Below are positions 1 to 5,963 of a stretch of 11,418 bases of DNA, piece by piece. The notes beneath the pieces are model-generated. The model worked only from the letters and a program-made list of their open reading frames with translations. It did not search any database and had not been told where the DNA came from. The position numbers and the translations under genes are program-made. Every line of letters starts with the position of its first letter. The stretch's first letter is position 1. Source of the DNA: CBHWET01 sp966112985 (GTDB lineage Bacteria > Verrucomicrobiota > Verrucomicrobiia > Limisphaerales > JACDHS01); NCBI GenBank assembly GCA_966112985.1, contig CBHWET010000136.1:1-11418 (forward strand), given 5' to 3'.

Positions 1-30
1 ACGATGGTGAAGAATGAGACCGTCGCCTAA
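1..30 (+). CDS. 3' end of an unidentified gene (last 9 codons)
   Basis: In the frame ending at the TAA at 28-30 the last residues read TMVKNETVA. Only this fragment is inside the window, so the product cannot be named. The reason to believe that a gene ends here is its stop codon: it sits inside GCCTAAC (25-31), the first box of a repeat whose relative at 5862 terminates another gene in exactly the same way. Nine codons are too few to prove coding, so this is inference from the architecture. Confidence 0.35.
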   Translation, partial: TMVKNETVA

Positions 31-108
31 CGATTTGGTGCAGCCAATGCCGGGAGCGGTTCTCGGTCCACGGTGCGATTTACGTCGCGTGGCCTAGCAT
101 CGTCGAGC
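25..108 (+). repeat. attC-like 84-bp imperfect palindrome, site 1
   Basis: The element starts with GCCTAAC (25-31), which contains the stop codon of the preceding reading frame and fits the integron R'' box RYYYAAC. It ends with GTCGAGC (102-108), one base away from the R' consensus GTTRRRY. ACGAT at 30-34 is exactly complementary to ATCGT at 99-103, so the outer stem can form, but the middle three bases of the two boxes do not pair. By hand alignment about 60 of 82 aligned positions match the element at 5862-5944, with three gap positions. An integron attC site is the best-known structure of this kind. A chromosomal intergenic repeat is the alternative. Confidence 0.5.
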
Positions 109-130
109 CAAAATATCTGGCTGCTGACTA

Positions 131-155
131 GGGAATCTAACCATTCCAATTTTTT
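131..155 (+). terminator. possible weak intrinsic terminator
   Basis: GGAAT at 132-136 and ATTCC at 143-147 form a 5-bp stem with a 6-nt loop. AA and a run of six T (150-155) follow. The stem is short and AT-rich, so efficiency would be low. It lies between the repeat at 25-108 and the fibre gene, where it could end transcription from the gene leaving the left edge. Confidence 0.3.
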
Positions 156-224
156 CTTCATGAATTCTTAAGGTTCGTCTGGATACATTCAGTCCAGTCT
201 GTAGGCTCCCGCGTTCAGCTATTT

Positions 225-3200
225 ATGCAAAACCTGTTCCTTTTTGCTCGCTTGAAAGTCGCGAGCGTTTTCATTTTCGCGCTTTTAACCATAAGATTGT
301 GCGCAGCCGTTCCCGGCATCATCACTTACCAGGGACGACTGAATGTCAGTGGAACGACGTATTCGGGCACAGGCTATTTTAAATTTGTCTTCGTGGACGT
401 CACCGGCACCCAAACCTACTGGAGCCATGACGATAGCTCAGTTGCTGGGAGCGAACCGGTTTCCGCCATTTCGCTCACGGTGACGAACGGTTTATTTACG
501 GCCAATATCGGTGATACGACTGTGTCGAACATGACGGAGTCGATTTCGTCCTCGGTTTTCAACAACAGCGCTGTGTATCTGAAGCTTTGGGTCAGCACGA
601 ATGGAACAACGTTTCAGGCCCTTTCACCGACAACCCGAATCACCGCCAACGGCTACGCCTTGGTTGCGGCACGTGCAGAGTCCGTTGCTGATGGATCGAT
701 TACAGGCGCATCCCTTGCTTCGAACATAAACTTGAATAGCACCGGGACCATTGCGGCCGGTTCGTTCAGCGGCAATGGCAGTTCTTTGACCAACATCGGG
801 ACGTCGAGCCTGAGTTCGGCATTACTGGCGAGTACATTTTGGCGGCTCAATGGAAATTCGGGAACGACACCTGGGACACATTTCATCGGGACCACGGATG
901 ATCAGGCCCTCGAGTTCAAAGTAAATAGTCAACGCGGTTTGCGTCTCGAGCCTTCGCCTTATGCCGTAAACGTCATCGGTGGTTGGAAATCCAACAGCAT
1001 TTCCGCGGGTTCTACTGGGGCCACCATAGCTGGCGGCGGCGATGGCGAAAATGGTCCGAATACGATTGGAACAGGAGCGGGTTACGCGACGATTTCTGGT
1101 GGAACCGCGAACACCAATAAGGGCGTAGGAGCGGTCCTTGGCGGCGGGGTGGGCAATACGGTGAGCGGGGCGGTCGCCGTGGTGAACGGAGGCAATGAGA
1201 ATTGGGGCTCCGGTGCTGTCGCAACGATAGGTGGAGGTTACCGCAATACGAATACCGCTACTGCTGGTTTCATTGGCGGCGGGGAACACAATCTAGCTTA
1301 CGGTCCTTATTCAACGATCGTAGGTGGCTCCTACAATACTGCTTATGCCAGCGCGACTAACGCGACGATTGGAGGCGGAACATTGAATTGGGTGATGGGG
1401 AATTACACAACCGTTGCCGGCGGTTACGGAAACATAGGGCAGTCAAATTATTCAGCGATCGCCGGTGGCTACGGCAATGTTAGCACTGGCGATTTCAGCA
1501 GCGTCGGTGGCGGCTATGGCAATGTCAGTAGTGGTCGATACAGCCATGTCGGTAATGGTTATGGCAACGTTGCCAACGGCAACTATGGAGTCGTTGGCGG
1601 TGGGTATGCTAATATAGCCCACACTACTAACAGCACCGTTGGTGGTGGTTTTGGCAACATTGCGGGCGGCATTTCTTCTACGGTGCCGGGTGGAGAAAAC
1701 AATTACGCCACCGGTAACTATAGTTTCGCCGCAGGCAATAATGCCAGTGCGGCACATACCGGCGCTTTTGTCTGGGCCGATTCGCAAAACGCCGAGTTTT
1801 CTTCCTCGGCCAGCAATCAGTTCCTCATTCGCGCCTCAGGCGGCGTTGGCATTGGGACGGATTCTCCGGCGACCGCGTTGCATGTTGTTGGCACGGCCAC
1901 GGCGACGATTTTCAGCGGTAGCGGTTCAGGTCTCACGGGTGTTTCCGATGCATACAATTCCTCGGTGAGTTTGAGTGGCACGACGCTTAGTGTCGTGGAC
2001 AACGGAGGAACGAAATCAGCCAATCTCAGTTCCTTGCAAAATATCAGCAAACTTGTGGCATCCAATTCCACGTCGACGGCAATCAGCGTCGATTCTACCG
2101 GCAAAATGGGCGTAGGCACGACGACCCCGGTGCAATTGTTGGAGCTGGCGACATCGGCGGCTAGCGTCGATGCAGCGGAAACGTTTTCCACATTTGTGAC
2201 GAACAGTGCCACCAAGGCCGGCACGAGCTTTGTCAATATCACCAATGGCACCAATGGGATTTCCTGGTCGAGTCCGGGCAATGTGGCATCCAGTGATAAC
2301 TCCTATGCCACGGTTAACTCGATAAACGGCTTCACTGGAAGTGATTTTCTTCAGGTGAGCAATTTCAGCTTTTCGATTCCAACGAACGCAACCATCATCG
2401 GAATCAAAGTCACCGTGGAAGCACATGATACCTTCGGCTCACAACTTTACGCGTCCCTTTCATCTGGCAGTTCGAAGTCACAGATCCTGCTAAGCAGCCC
2501 GACCGATTCGAATTATGTTTATGGCTCCGACAGTGACCTCTGGAGCGGCACATGGACTCCGTCATCGATCAACACCAATTTTTATGTTCGTTTGCAGGTA
2601 ATCTACCCGACCCCGAATACCCAGGTCGATTATCTTCAGGCGACGGTTTATTACAAAACGACTTCGCGTTTCACACTGGGAGCCGACGCGGATACGTCGC
2701 AATTTCAGTTGTCGTTTGGAACGAATCTCAGTTCCCCAATCTTTACAGTGTCGAGCAACGGCGCTGTGACTGCGACATCCTTTAGTGGTGATGGTTCAGG
2801 ACTCACCAACGTAACGAATGGATATAACACGGCCTTTAGTTTGAGCGGTACGACGTTGAGCCTGACGGATGCTGGCGGCACCAAAGCTGCCGACCTGAGC
2901 ACGTTGCAGAATATATACAAACTGGTGAAATCAAACACGACGACCGCCGCGTTGACGGTGGACGGTTCCGGCAACGTGGGTATTAACACCAACGCGCCAG
3001 CTGCTTTGTTGGATGTGAATGGCAATACGGTGGTTCGTGGTGGCCTCGCAATTGATGCCAGCGGTTCGAACGCCAGCTCTATCAGCGCCGGGACTAGTTT
3101 AATTTTTGGCGGCACATCCAGCGGTGAAGGGATTGCTTCGAGACGAACGGCGGGAGGTAATCAATACGGTCTCGATTTTTACACCAGCTCAACTTTGCGC

Positions 3201-3911
3201 ATGGCGATCAAACTCAACGGATTCGTGGGGATTGGAACCACGAATCCCACAGCGGCGCTGACCGTCACCAACTCGAACGCGGCTCTTTTACAATTGAACG
3301 GCAGCGCCACGAGTGGTTCATGGCTCAATCTCAGCAATAGCACCGGTCGCCAATGGAATTTCGTCAGCACAGGTAGCGGCAGTGCTGAAGGTGCTGGCAG
3401 ACTATTGATCCGTGATGAAAACAATGGCGTGCGTATGCAGTTTGATACCAACGGCAACGTTGCGCTCGGTTACATGGGTGCCACTTCCTTAACCAACAAG
3501 TTGGACGTGAATGGCACCATTCGATGCTCAACTCTGTATGAAACCAGCGATCGGAATATGAAGAAGGACATAGCGCCTCTGGGCGAGACGTTGAGCAAAA
3601 TCATGGCGCTTAAACCTTCGACGTATCGGTTGAAGGACGAAGTAGAAAGCGAATCTGTCCACACGGGCTTTATCGCGCAGGATGTTGAGAACGTGTTCCC
3701 CGATGCCGTCCAAAAAGCGGGCGATCATTTGGCGCTGAATTATAAGGACCTGAGTGTGGCTGGAATCAAAGCGTTGCAGGAATTGAAGCGCGAACACGAT
3801 GCCGAAACGCGACGATTGGAAGAACAGAATAGCTCATTGCAGGAAAGAGTTGCTGCGTTGGAGAAAATAATCAGCCATCTCGTGGACCAAAAGGGATCAA
3901 TCCAGAAATAG
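225..3911 (+). CDS. secreted tail-fibre-like protein with beta-roll repeats and self-cleaving Peptidase_S74 domain
   Basis: A 1228-aa exported surface or fibre protein. Residues 1-28 are a signal peptide (cleavage likely after the AA of CAA, before VPG). About 32-150 is the N-terminal domain starting ITYQGRLN, ending near ANGYALVAARA. About 262-512 are glycine/asparagine-rich repeats resembling the YadA head beta-roll. Residues 563-641 and 853-931 are two copies of one module (SGTTLS, GGTK, LQNI, KLV). Between them lies a beta-rich domain. The C-terminus is a Peptidase_S74 intramolecular chaperone: ETSDRNMKKDI carries the expected Ser/Lys pair, Ser1108 and Lys1113, and GFIAQDVENVFPDAV follows. 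A coiled coil (about 1172-1223) ends the protein. In phage endosialidases this domain trimerises the fibre and then cleaves itself off just before the Ser. The same is inferred here. No clear Shine-Dalgarno precedes the ATG, and no membrane anchor or sorting tail is visible. The signal peptide argues against a plain prophage tail fibre. Confidence 0.85.
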   Translation: MQNLFLFARLKVASVFIFALLTIRLCAAVPGIITYQGRLNVSGTTYSGTGYFKFVFVDVTGTQTYWSHDDSSVAGSEPVSAISLTVTNGLFTANIGDTTVSNMTESISSSVFNNSAVYLKLWVSTNGTTFQALSPTTRITANGYALVAARAESVADGSITGASLASNINLNSTGTIAAGSFSGNGSSLTNIGTSSLSSALLASTFWRLNGNSGTTPGTHFIGTTDDQALEFKVNSQRGLRLEPSPYAVNVIGGWKSNSISAGSTGATIAGGGDGENGPNTIGTGAGYATISGGTANTNKGVGAVLGGGVGNTVSGAVAVVNGGNENWGSGAVATIGGGYRNTNTATAGFIGGGEHNLAYGPYSTIVGGSYNTAYASATNATIGGGTLNWVMGNYTTVAGGYGNIGQSNYSAIAGGYGNVSTGDFSSVGGGYGNVSSGRYSHVGNGYGNVANGNYGVVGGGYANIAHTTNSTVGGGFGNIAGGISSTVPGGENNYATGNYSFAAGNNASAAHTGAFVWADSQNAEFSSSASNQFLIRASGGVGIGTDSPATALHVVGTATATIFSGSGSGLTGVSDAYNSSVSLSGTTLSVVDNGGTKSANLSSLQNISKLVASNSTSTAISVDSTGKMGVGTTTPVQLLELATSAASVDAAETFSTFVTNSATKAGTSFVNITNGTNGISWSSPGNVASSDNSYATVNSINGFTGSDFLQVSNFSFSIPTNATIIGIKVTVEAHDTFGSQLYASLSSGSSKSQILLSSPTDSNYVYGSDSDLWSGTWTPSSINTNFYVRLQVIYPTPNTQVDYLQATVYYKTTSRFTLGADADTSQFQLSFGTNLSSPIFTVSSNGAVTATSFSGDGSGLTNVTNGYNTAFSLSGTTLSLTDAGGTKAADLSTLQNIYKLVKSNTTTAALTVDGSGNVGINTNAPAALLDVNGNTVVRGGLAIDASGSNASSISAGTSLIFGGTSSGEGIASRRTAGGNQYGLDFYTSSTLRMAIKLNGFVGIGTTNPTAALTVTNSNAALLQLNGSATSGSWLNLSNSTGRQWNFVSTGSGSAEGAGRLLIRDENNGVRMQFDTNGNVALGYMGATSLTNKLDVNGTIRCSTLYETSDRNMKKDIAPLGETLSKIMALKPSTYRLKDEVESESVHTGFIAQDVENVFPDAVQKAGDHLALNYKDLSVAGIKALQELKREHDAETRRLEEQNSSLQERVAALEKIISHLVDQKGSIQK
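1413..1742 (+). repeat. in-frame tandem repeat, exact 45-bp period (15-residue beta-roll unit)
   Basis: Units begin at 1413, 1458, 1503, 1548, 1593, 1638, 1683 and 1728 (the last is partial), with no slippage between them. Each encodes V-G-G-G-Y-G-N followed by eight variable residues. Looser copies extend upstream to about 1005. The DNA copies differ mainly at third positions and in the variable half. This indicates old duplications kept by selection on the fold, not recent slippage. Confidence 0.85.
1911..2147 (+). repeat. internal duplication in the fibre gene, copy 1
   Basis: This 237-bp segment (residues 563-641) encodes the module FSGSGSGLTGV, SLSGTTLS, GGTK, LSSLQNI, KLV, ending in a GVGTTTPVQLLEL strand. 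The second copy starts 870 bp downstream, has the same length and is in the same frame. Confidence 0.8.
2781..3017 (+). repeat. internal duplication in the fibre gene, copy 2
   Basis: This 237-bp segment (residues 853-931) matches copy 1 at SGDGSGLTNV, SLSGTTLS, GGTK, LQNI, KLV and the closing LLDV. The roughly 210 residues between the copies form a different, beta-rich domain (WSSPGN, IPTNATIIGIKV, LWSGTWTP, VDYLQATVYY). That domain was probably inserted between, or duplicated around, the modules. Confidence 0.8.
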
Positions 3912-4086
3912 CGTATCGTGGATTAAGTGCTCACCGTGGAACGTCTCACGGACCGACTCGCGTTTAAACAACCATATACGGGCCAATGTCGCGATCGAGT
4001 GGATGGATACATCACGCGGCTTGGCTGATTCGGAGAATCGGTATACGCTGAGGTGTCGGCATCAGCAGTGAACCGAGGAAAAGAAT
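3912..4086. other. intergenic spacer between fibre gene and VOC gene
   Basis: No gene and no attC-like element are visible in these 175 bp. There are only small hairpins: CCGTG/CACGG (3934-3938, 3947-3951) and GATTC-GGA-GAATC (4027-4039). None has a T tract, so neither is a convincing terminator. The Shine-Dalgarno of the VOC gene is at the right end. Confidence 0.5.
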
Positions 4087-4521
4087 ATGGCACTTAAACG
4101 GATGGACAACGTCCTTATTGTTGTCGACGATCTCGAAGCCACCAAGGCGTTCTTCATCGAACTCGGCCTTAAGCTCGAGGGCGAAACGACCGTCGAAGGG
4201 CCTCTGGTCGGAAAACTGATCGGACTCAAGGATGTCCGGGCGACCCTTGCAATGATGCGCACTCCCGATGGACAGGGTATTGAGCTGGACAAGTTCCATA
4301 CCCCCGAAGCGATCAGGTTTGGGCCGGTGGACGCGCCTGTGAATACACTGGGCATCCGCCGCATTATGTTCGCCGTCGATGACATTGATGGTGTTGTCGC
4401 GCGCATGCGCGACCACGGCGCAGAACTCATTGGCGAAATGCAGTATGGAAACACGTACCGGCTAGCCTATATCCGTGGGCCTGAGGGTATCATTGTTGGC
4501 CTTGCCGAAGAACTCGGCTAG
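4087..4521 (+). CDS. VOC (glyoxalase/bleomycin-resistance fold) family protein
   Basis: A 144-aa cytoplasmic protein with the two beta-alpha-beta-beta-beta modules of the vicinal oxygen chelate superfamily. Module 1 begins MDNVLIVVDDLEATKAFF and module 2 begins near GIRRIMFAVDDIDGVVARM. Length is typical. The usual metal ligands are mostly missing: the first His position is Asn8, the Glu at position 66 (GIELDKF) remains, the second His position is Arg92, and the last Glu position is Gly138. Lyase activity of the glyoxalase I type is therefore doubtful and the substrate is unknown. A good Shine-Dalgarno, GAGG at 4075-4078, supports the ATG at 4087. The stop TAG lies at the start of the attC-like junction at 4516. 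Nothing recognisable as a recombination site precedes the gene in the 175 bp after the fibre gene. Confidence 0.85.
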   Translation: MALKRMDNVLIVVDDLEATKAFFIELGLKLEGETTVEGPLVGKLIGLKDVRATLAMMRTPDGQGIELDKFHTPEAIRFGPVDAPVNTLGIRRIMFAVDDIDGVVARMRDHGAELIGEMQYGNTYRLAYIRGPEGIIVGLAEELG

Positions 4522-4566
4522 TGCGTGTCTGGTATATTACCATGCGCTGAGCGTTGGGCGTTAGGC
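4516..4566 (+). repeat. attC-like junction with a canonical GTTAGGC end, site 2
   Basis: GGCTAGT (4516-4522) holds the TAG stop of the VOC gene. GTTAGGC (4560-4566) is a perfect match to the integron R' consensus GTTRRRY, and a second match, GTTGGGC, sits directly before it at 4553-4559. The two end boxes pair with one mismatch and two G-T wobbles. Inside is a hairpin TGGTA-TAT-TACCA (4530-4542) with GCG/CGC (4523-4525, 4545-4547) below it. The next ATG follows 16 bp after the box. At 51 bp it is shorter than usual attC sites and has an unbalanced 3' arm, so it may be a hybrid or remnant. Confidence 0.45.
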
Positions 4567-4582
4567 ACGATCACACTACTAT

Positions 4583-4777
4583 ATGAAACCTCGGCGACCG
4601 ATTTTGAAAGTGGGCACTTCCGACTGGAAGATTGTTGTGTTGCTCGCGCTTCCGATTTTCGGCGTGGCCATGTGGTATGGAATTTCACACCAATATAGAG
4701 ATATCGGACTGTATGCAATTGTGATGGCGCTGGCATCGTGGGGCGTTTCCGGTTTGGGCTGTTACAGTTCTTCGTAA
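4583..4777 (+). CDS. small two-helix membrane protein, unknown function
   Basis: A 64-aa reading frame beginning MKPRRPILKVGTSDWK. Two hydrophobic segments follow, about residues 17-34 and 42-60, separated by a short polar loop SHQYRDIG. The basic N-terminus suggests it starts inside the cytoplasm. The C-terminus is short (GCYSSS). I do not recognise the family. There is no Shine-Dalgarno. The ATG lies 16 bp behind the GTTAGGC box, as expected for a cassette gene, but its stop codon is not inside a GCCTAAC-type box and no repeat is recognisable in the following 147 bp. The opposite strand of that stretch also encodes a hydrophobic segment, so strand assignment is not fully certain. Confidence 0.5.
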   Translation: MKPRRPILKVGTSDWKIVVLLALPIFGVAMWYGISHQYRDIGLYAIVMALASWGVSGLGCYSSS

Positions 4778-4872
4778 TGGCAGGAGTGGCGACGAATGAA
4801 AAACCGAGAATGATGTGATATGCCAGCATGATGCAGCCAACTACGGCGATCACTTCGCGTCGCAATTACGAT

Positions 4873-4886
4873 ACCGCTGGTGCGGT
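4873..4886. other. small GC hairpin ahead of the 156-aa gene
   Basis: ACCGC (4873-4877) and GCGGT (4882-4886) form a perfect 5-bp stem with a TGGT loop. It is followed by GTGTAAC, TTTGAAG and TTTTTAGGC (4904-4912), which vaguely resemble recombination boxes but are too close together to form one site. Its function is unknown. It could be a weak terminator or the remnant of a cassette junction. Confidence 0.3.
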
Positions 4887-4924
4887 GTAACTGATTTGAA
4901 GTATTTTTAGGCCAGATTACGTGC

Positions 4925-5395
4925 ATGGAGCCACTTGCCACCAGAGACGAGAAGCAGATTTGGTTTCACGAGCTTTCGCGGCCCTATCGTCTTGATGCGC
5001 CTTTTCCGGGCAAGCTTTACGTCTGCATTCTATTCGCGAACGACGAGACCATCACGCCGGAGGAGCAGGCTGCTCTGAGCGAGCAGTTGGTTCGCACGGG
5101 TTGTCGTTATGCAGTCTGCGCGGGCTACGAGTGTTCGAGTTGGGACACCTCGGTTGACATGGCTTATCTCGCTACTGATGAGCATTTCGCTCCGCCGCGG
5201 GAGACATTTGTCATGACTTCGTGGCACGAGCGCGACTCGGTTGAGGATGTCATGTTTCACGGATTGATGTGCACGATGTTTGATGACCATGAGTTCACAC
5301 GTTATCTCGTTCTTTTCATTGGTCCACGCGCCGGTTTGCGCGATGAGGTCAGGAAAGGGATTCAGGAGGTTTGGCATGACAGCCGTTTGGCCTAA
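4925..5395 (+). CDS. conserved hypothetical protein, possibly DUF7684-like
   Basis: A 156-aa soluble protein without signal peptide or membrane segment. Notable parts are PYRLDAPFPGKLYVCILFAND (20-40, split here as PYRLDAPFPG then KLYVCILFAND), a cysteine cluster C60, C65, C70 in RTGCRYAVCAGYECSSWD, and MTSWH (97-101). From memory the CAG-C-S-W-D pattern and the PFPGK start resemble a small domain of unknown function (DUF7684). I am not certain of this name. No reaction can be assigned. The regularly spaced Cys and the WD pair could be structural or catalytic. The start lacks a clear Shine-Dalgarno. The stop TAA lies inside GCCTAAC (5390-5396), the left box of site 3, which places it in the cassette-like series. 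Confidence 0.75.
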   Translation: MEPLATRDEKQIWFHELSRPYRLDAPFPGKLYVCILFANDETITPEEQAALSEQLVRTGCRYAVCAGYECSSWDTSVDMAYLATDEHFAPPRETFVMTSWHERDSVEDVMFHGLMCTMFDDHEFTRYLVLFIGPRAGLRDEVRKGIQEVWHDSRLA

Positions 5396-5471
5396 CCAGA
5401 CGTTACCACGAAGGCGGAGAGCCGGTGCGGCGCGCTTGGTTGTCCCTGTCGCTAACCTTGGTTGCTAGGGC
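5390..5471 (+). repeat. attC-like 82-bp element, site 3
   Basis: It opens with GCCTAAC (5390-5396), carrying the upstream gene's stop, and closes with TGGTTGCTAGGGC (5459-5471). GCCTAACCA would pair with TGGTT-AGG-C if three bases (GCT) and one G are looped out, so the outer stem is well conserved but the right box is split by an insertion. Length matches sites 1 and 4 (84 and 83 bp), yet the inner sequence is unrelated, as is normal between attC sites of different cassettes. The next ATG follows 15 bp later. Confidence 0.45.
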
Positions 5472-5486
5472 ACACTACACGTCACC

Positions 5487-5867
5487 ATGTCCGACGCGCC
5501 ATACACCCGAAATGAGTTGCAATCAGTCGGCAGTGAGTTGCCGCAACGCGGGCCAGTCTGCCCGAAGTGTGGCGTTCACATTCCACAGTTCGCCGACTTG
5601 TCCGAGCCGGACGCTATTCGCATTCGTCACCTCATCACCACTCAGCGGCCGACAATGGCCATGCAAGAGTTGCGTTCAGCTACGGGTTGCTCGATTGCAT
5701 GGGCGAAGATCTGGGTTCAACACAAAGGCAGTCCCGACGCCGTCGGTACTACCGCCCCATGTCCTTATTGTGGCAAGCCGCTCATCACTGCACGTGCCAG
5801 GCAGTGCAGGTATTGTTTGATGGATTGGCATGACCCACAGAAACCAAAAAAACTCGGTACGGCCTGA
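5487..5867 (+). CDS. zinc-ribbon protein with L7/L12-like helical segment, unknown function
   Basis: A 126-aa cytoplasmic protein. CPKC (25-28) sits near the N-terminus. CPYC (92-95) and CRYC (107-110) near the C-terminus form a complete four-cysteine zinc ribbon, followed by DWHDP (H115). The middle (about 41-80) is a helical segment with TGCSIAWAKIWV. To my eye it resembles the helix of the ribosomal bL12 C-terminal domain, which is often found fused to zinc ribbons in small hypothetical proteins. Binding of nucleic acid or protein is an inference only. The first CxxC has no partner pair close by, so it may join the same zinc site or be a separate half-site. There is no Shine-Dalgarno. The gene lies between attC-like sites 3 and 4, with its TGA inside GCCTGAC. 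Confidence 0.75.
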   Translation: MSDAPYTRNELQSVGSELPQRGPVCPKCGVHIPQFADLSEPDAIRIRHLITTQRPTMAMQELRSATGCSIAWAKIWVQHKGSPDAVGTTAPCPYCGKPLITARARQCRYCLMDWHDPQKPKKLGTA

Positions 5868-5944
5868 CAAATCGCTACAGCCGACGCTCGGAAGCGGTTA
5901 TCGTTCCGCCGCGCGGTTCACGTCGTGGCCCGGCGTAGTTGAGC
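5862..5944 (+). repeat. attC-like 83-bp imperfect palindrome, site 4
   Basis: Left box GCCTGAC (5862-5868) contains the TGA of the zinc-ribbon gene. Right box GTTGAGC (5938-5944) fits GTTRRRY. GCC-GACG (5881-5886 area) can pair with CGTC-GT-GGC (5922-5929 area), leaving two unpaired bases on one arm, as attC sites do. CGC/GCG pairing lies outside that. The two boxes pair at only four of seven positions. It is homologous to site 1 (25-108) over its full length, notably GAAGCGGTT against GAGCGGTT and the shared ACGTCG and TGGCC. Confidence 0.5.
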
Positions 5945-5963
5945 TTTTTCCGTGAGGCCGTAC

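Noticed and set aside
822..1289. Long minus-strand frames opposite the fibre gene, here and at 1452-1787, 1817-2281, 2016-2426 and 2705-3115
   Set aside because: They result from the repetitive GC-rich glycine codons of the fibre gene read backwards. No start signals or recognisable domains.
1413..1742. CRISPR array, because of regular repeats
   Set aside because: The 45-bp period is in frame, without distinct repeat/spacer division, and encodes a continuous glycine-rich beta-roll.
225..3911. Prophage tail-fibre gene
   Set aside because: An N-terminal signal peptide is present and no phage structural, lysis or integrase gene is nearby in the window.
4518..4865. 115-codon minus-strand frame with a hydrophobic start
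   Set aside because: TTG start, low-complexity continuation and overlap with the 64-aa gene and the site 2 junction. Kept only as an observation, not called as a gene.
4885..4912. GTGTAAC...TTTTAGGC as a further attC-like site before the 156-aa gene
   Set aside because: Both boxes deviate from consensus and they are only 28 bp apart, too short for a folded site, and the upstream stop codon is not inside the box.
5425..5833. Plus-strand frames overlapping the zinc-ribbon gene in other frames (5425-5820, 5567-5833)
   Set aside because: Compositionally odd translations. The zinc-ribbon frame has three CxxC pairs and fits exactly between the two repeats.
5952..5963. GTG at 5952 as start of the 125-aa protein
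   Set aside because: The GTGAGG sequence serves better as Shine-Dalgarno for the ATG at 5964.
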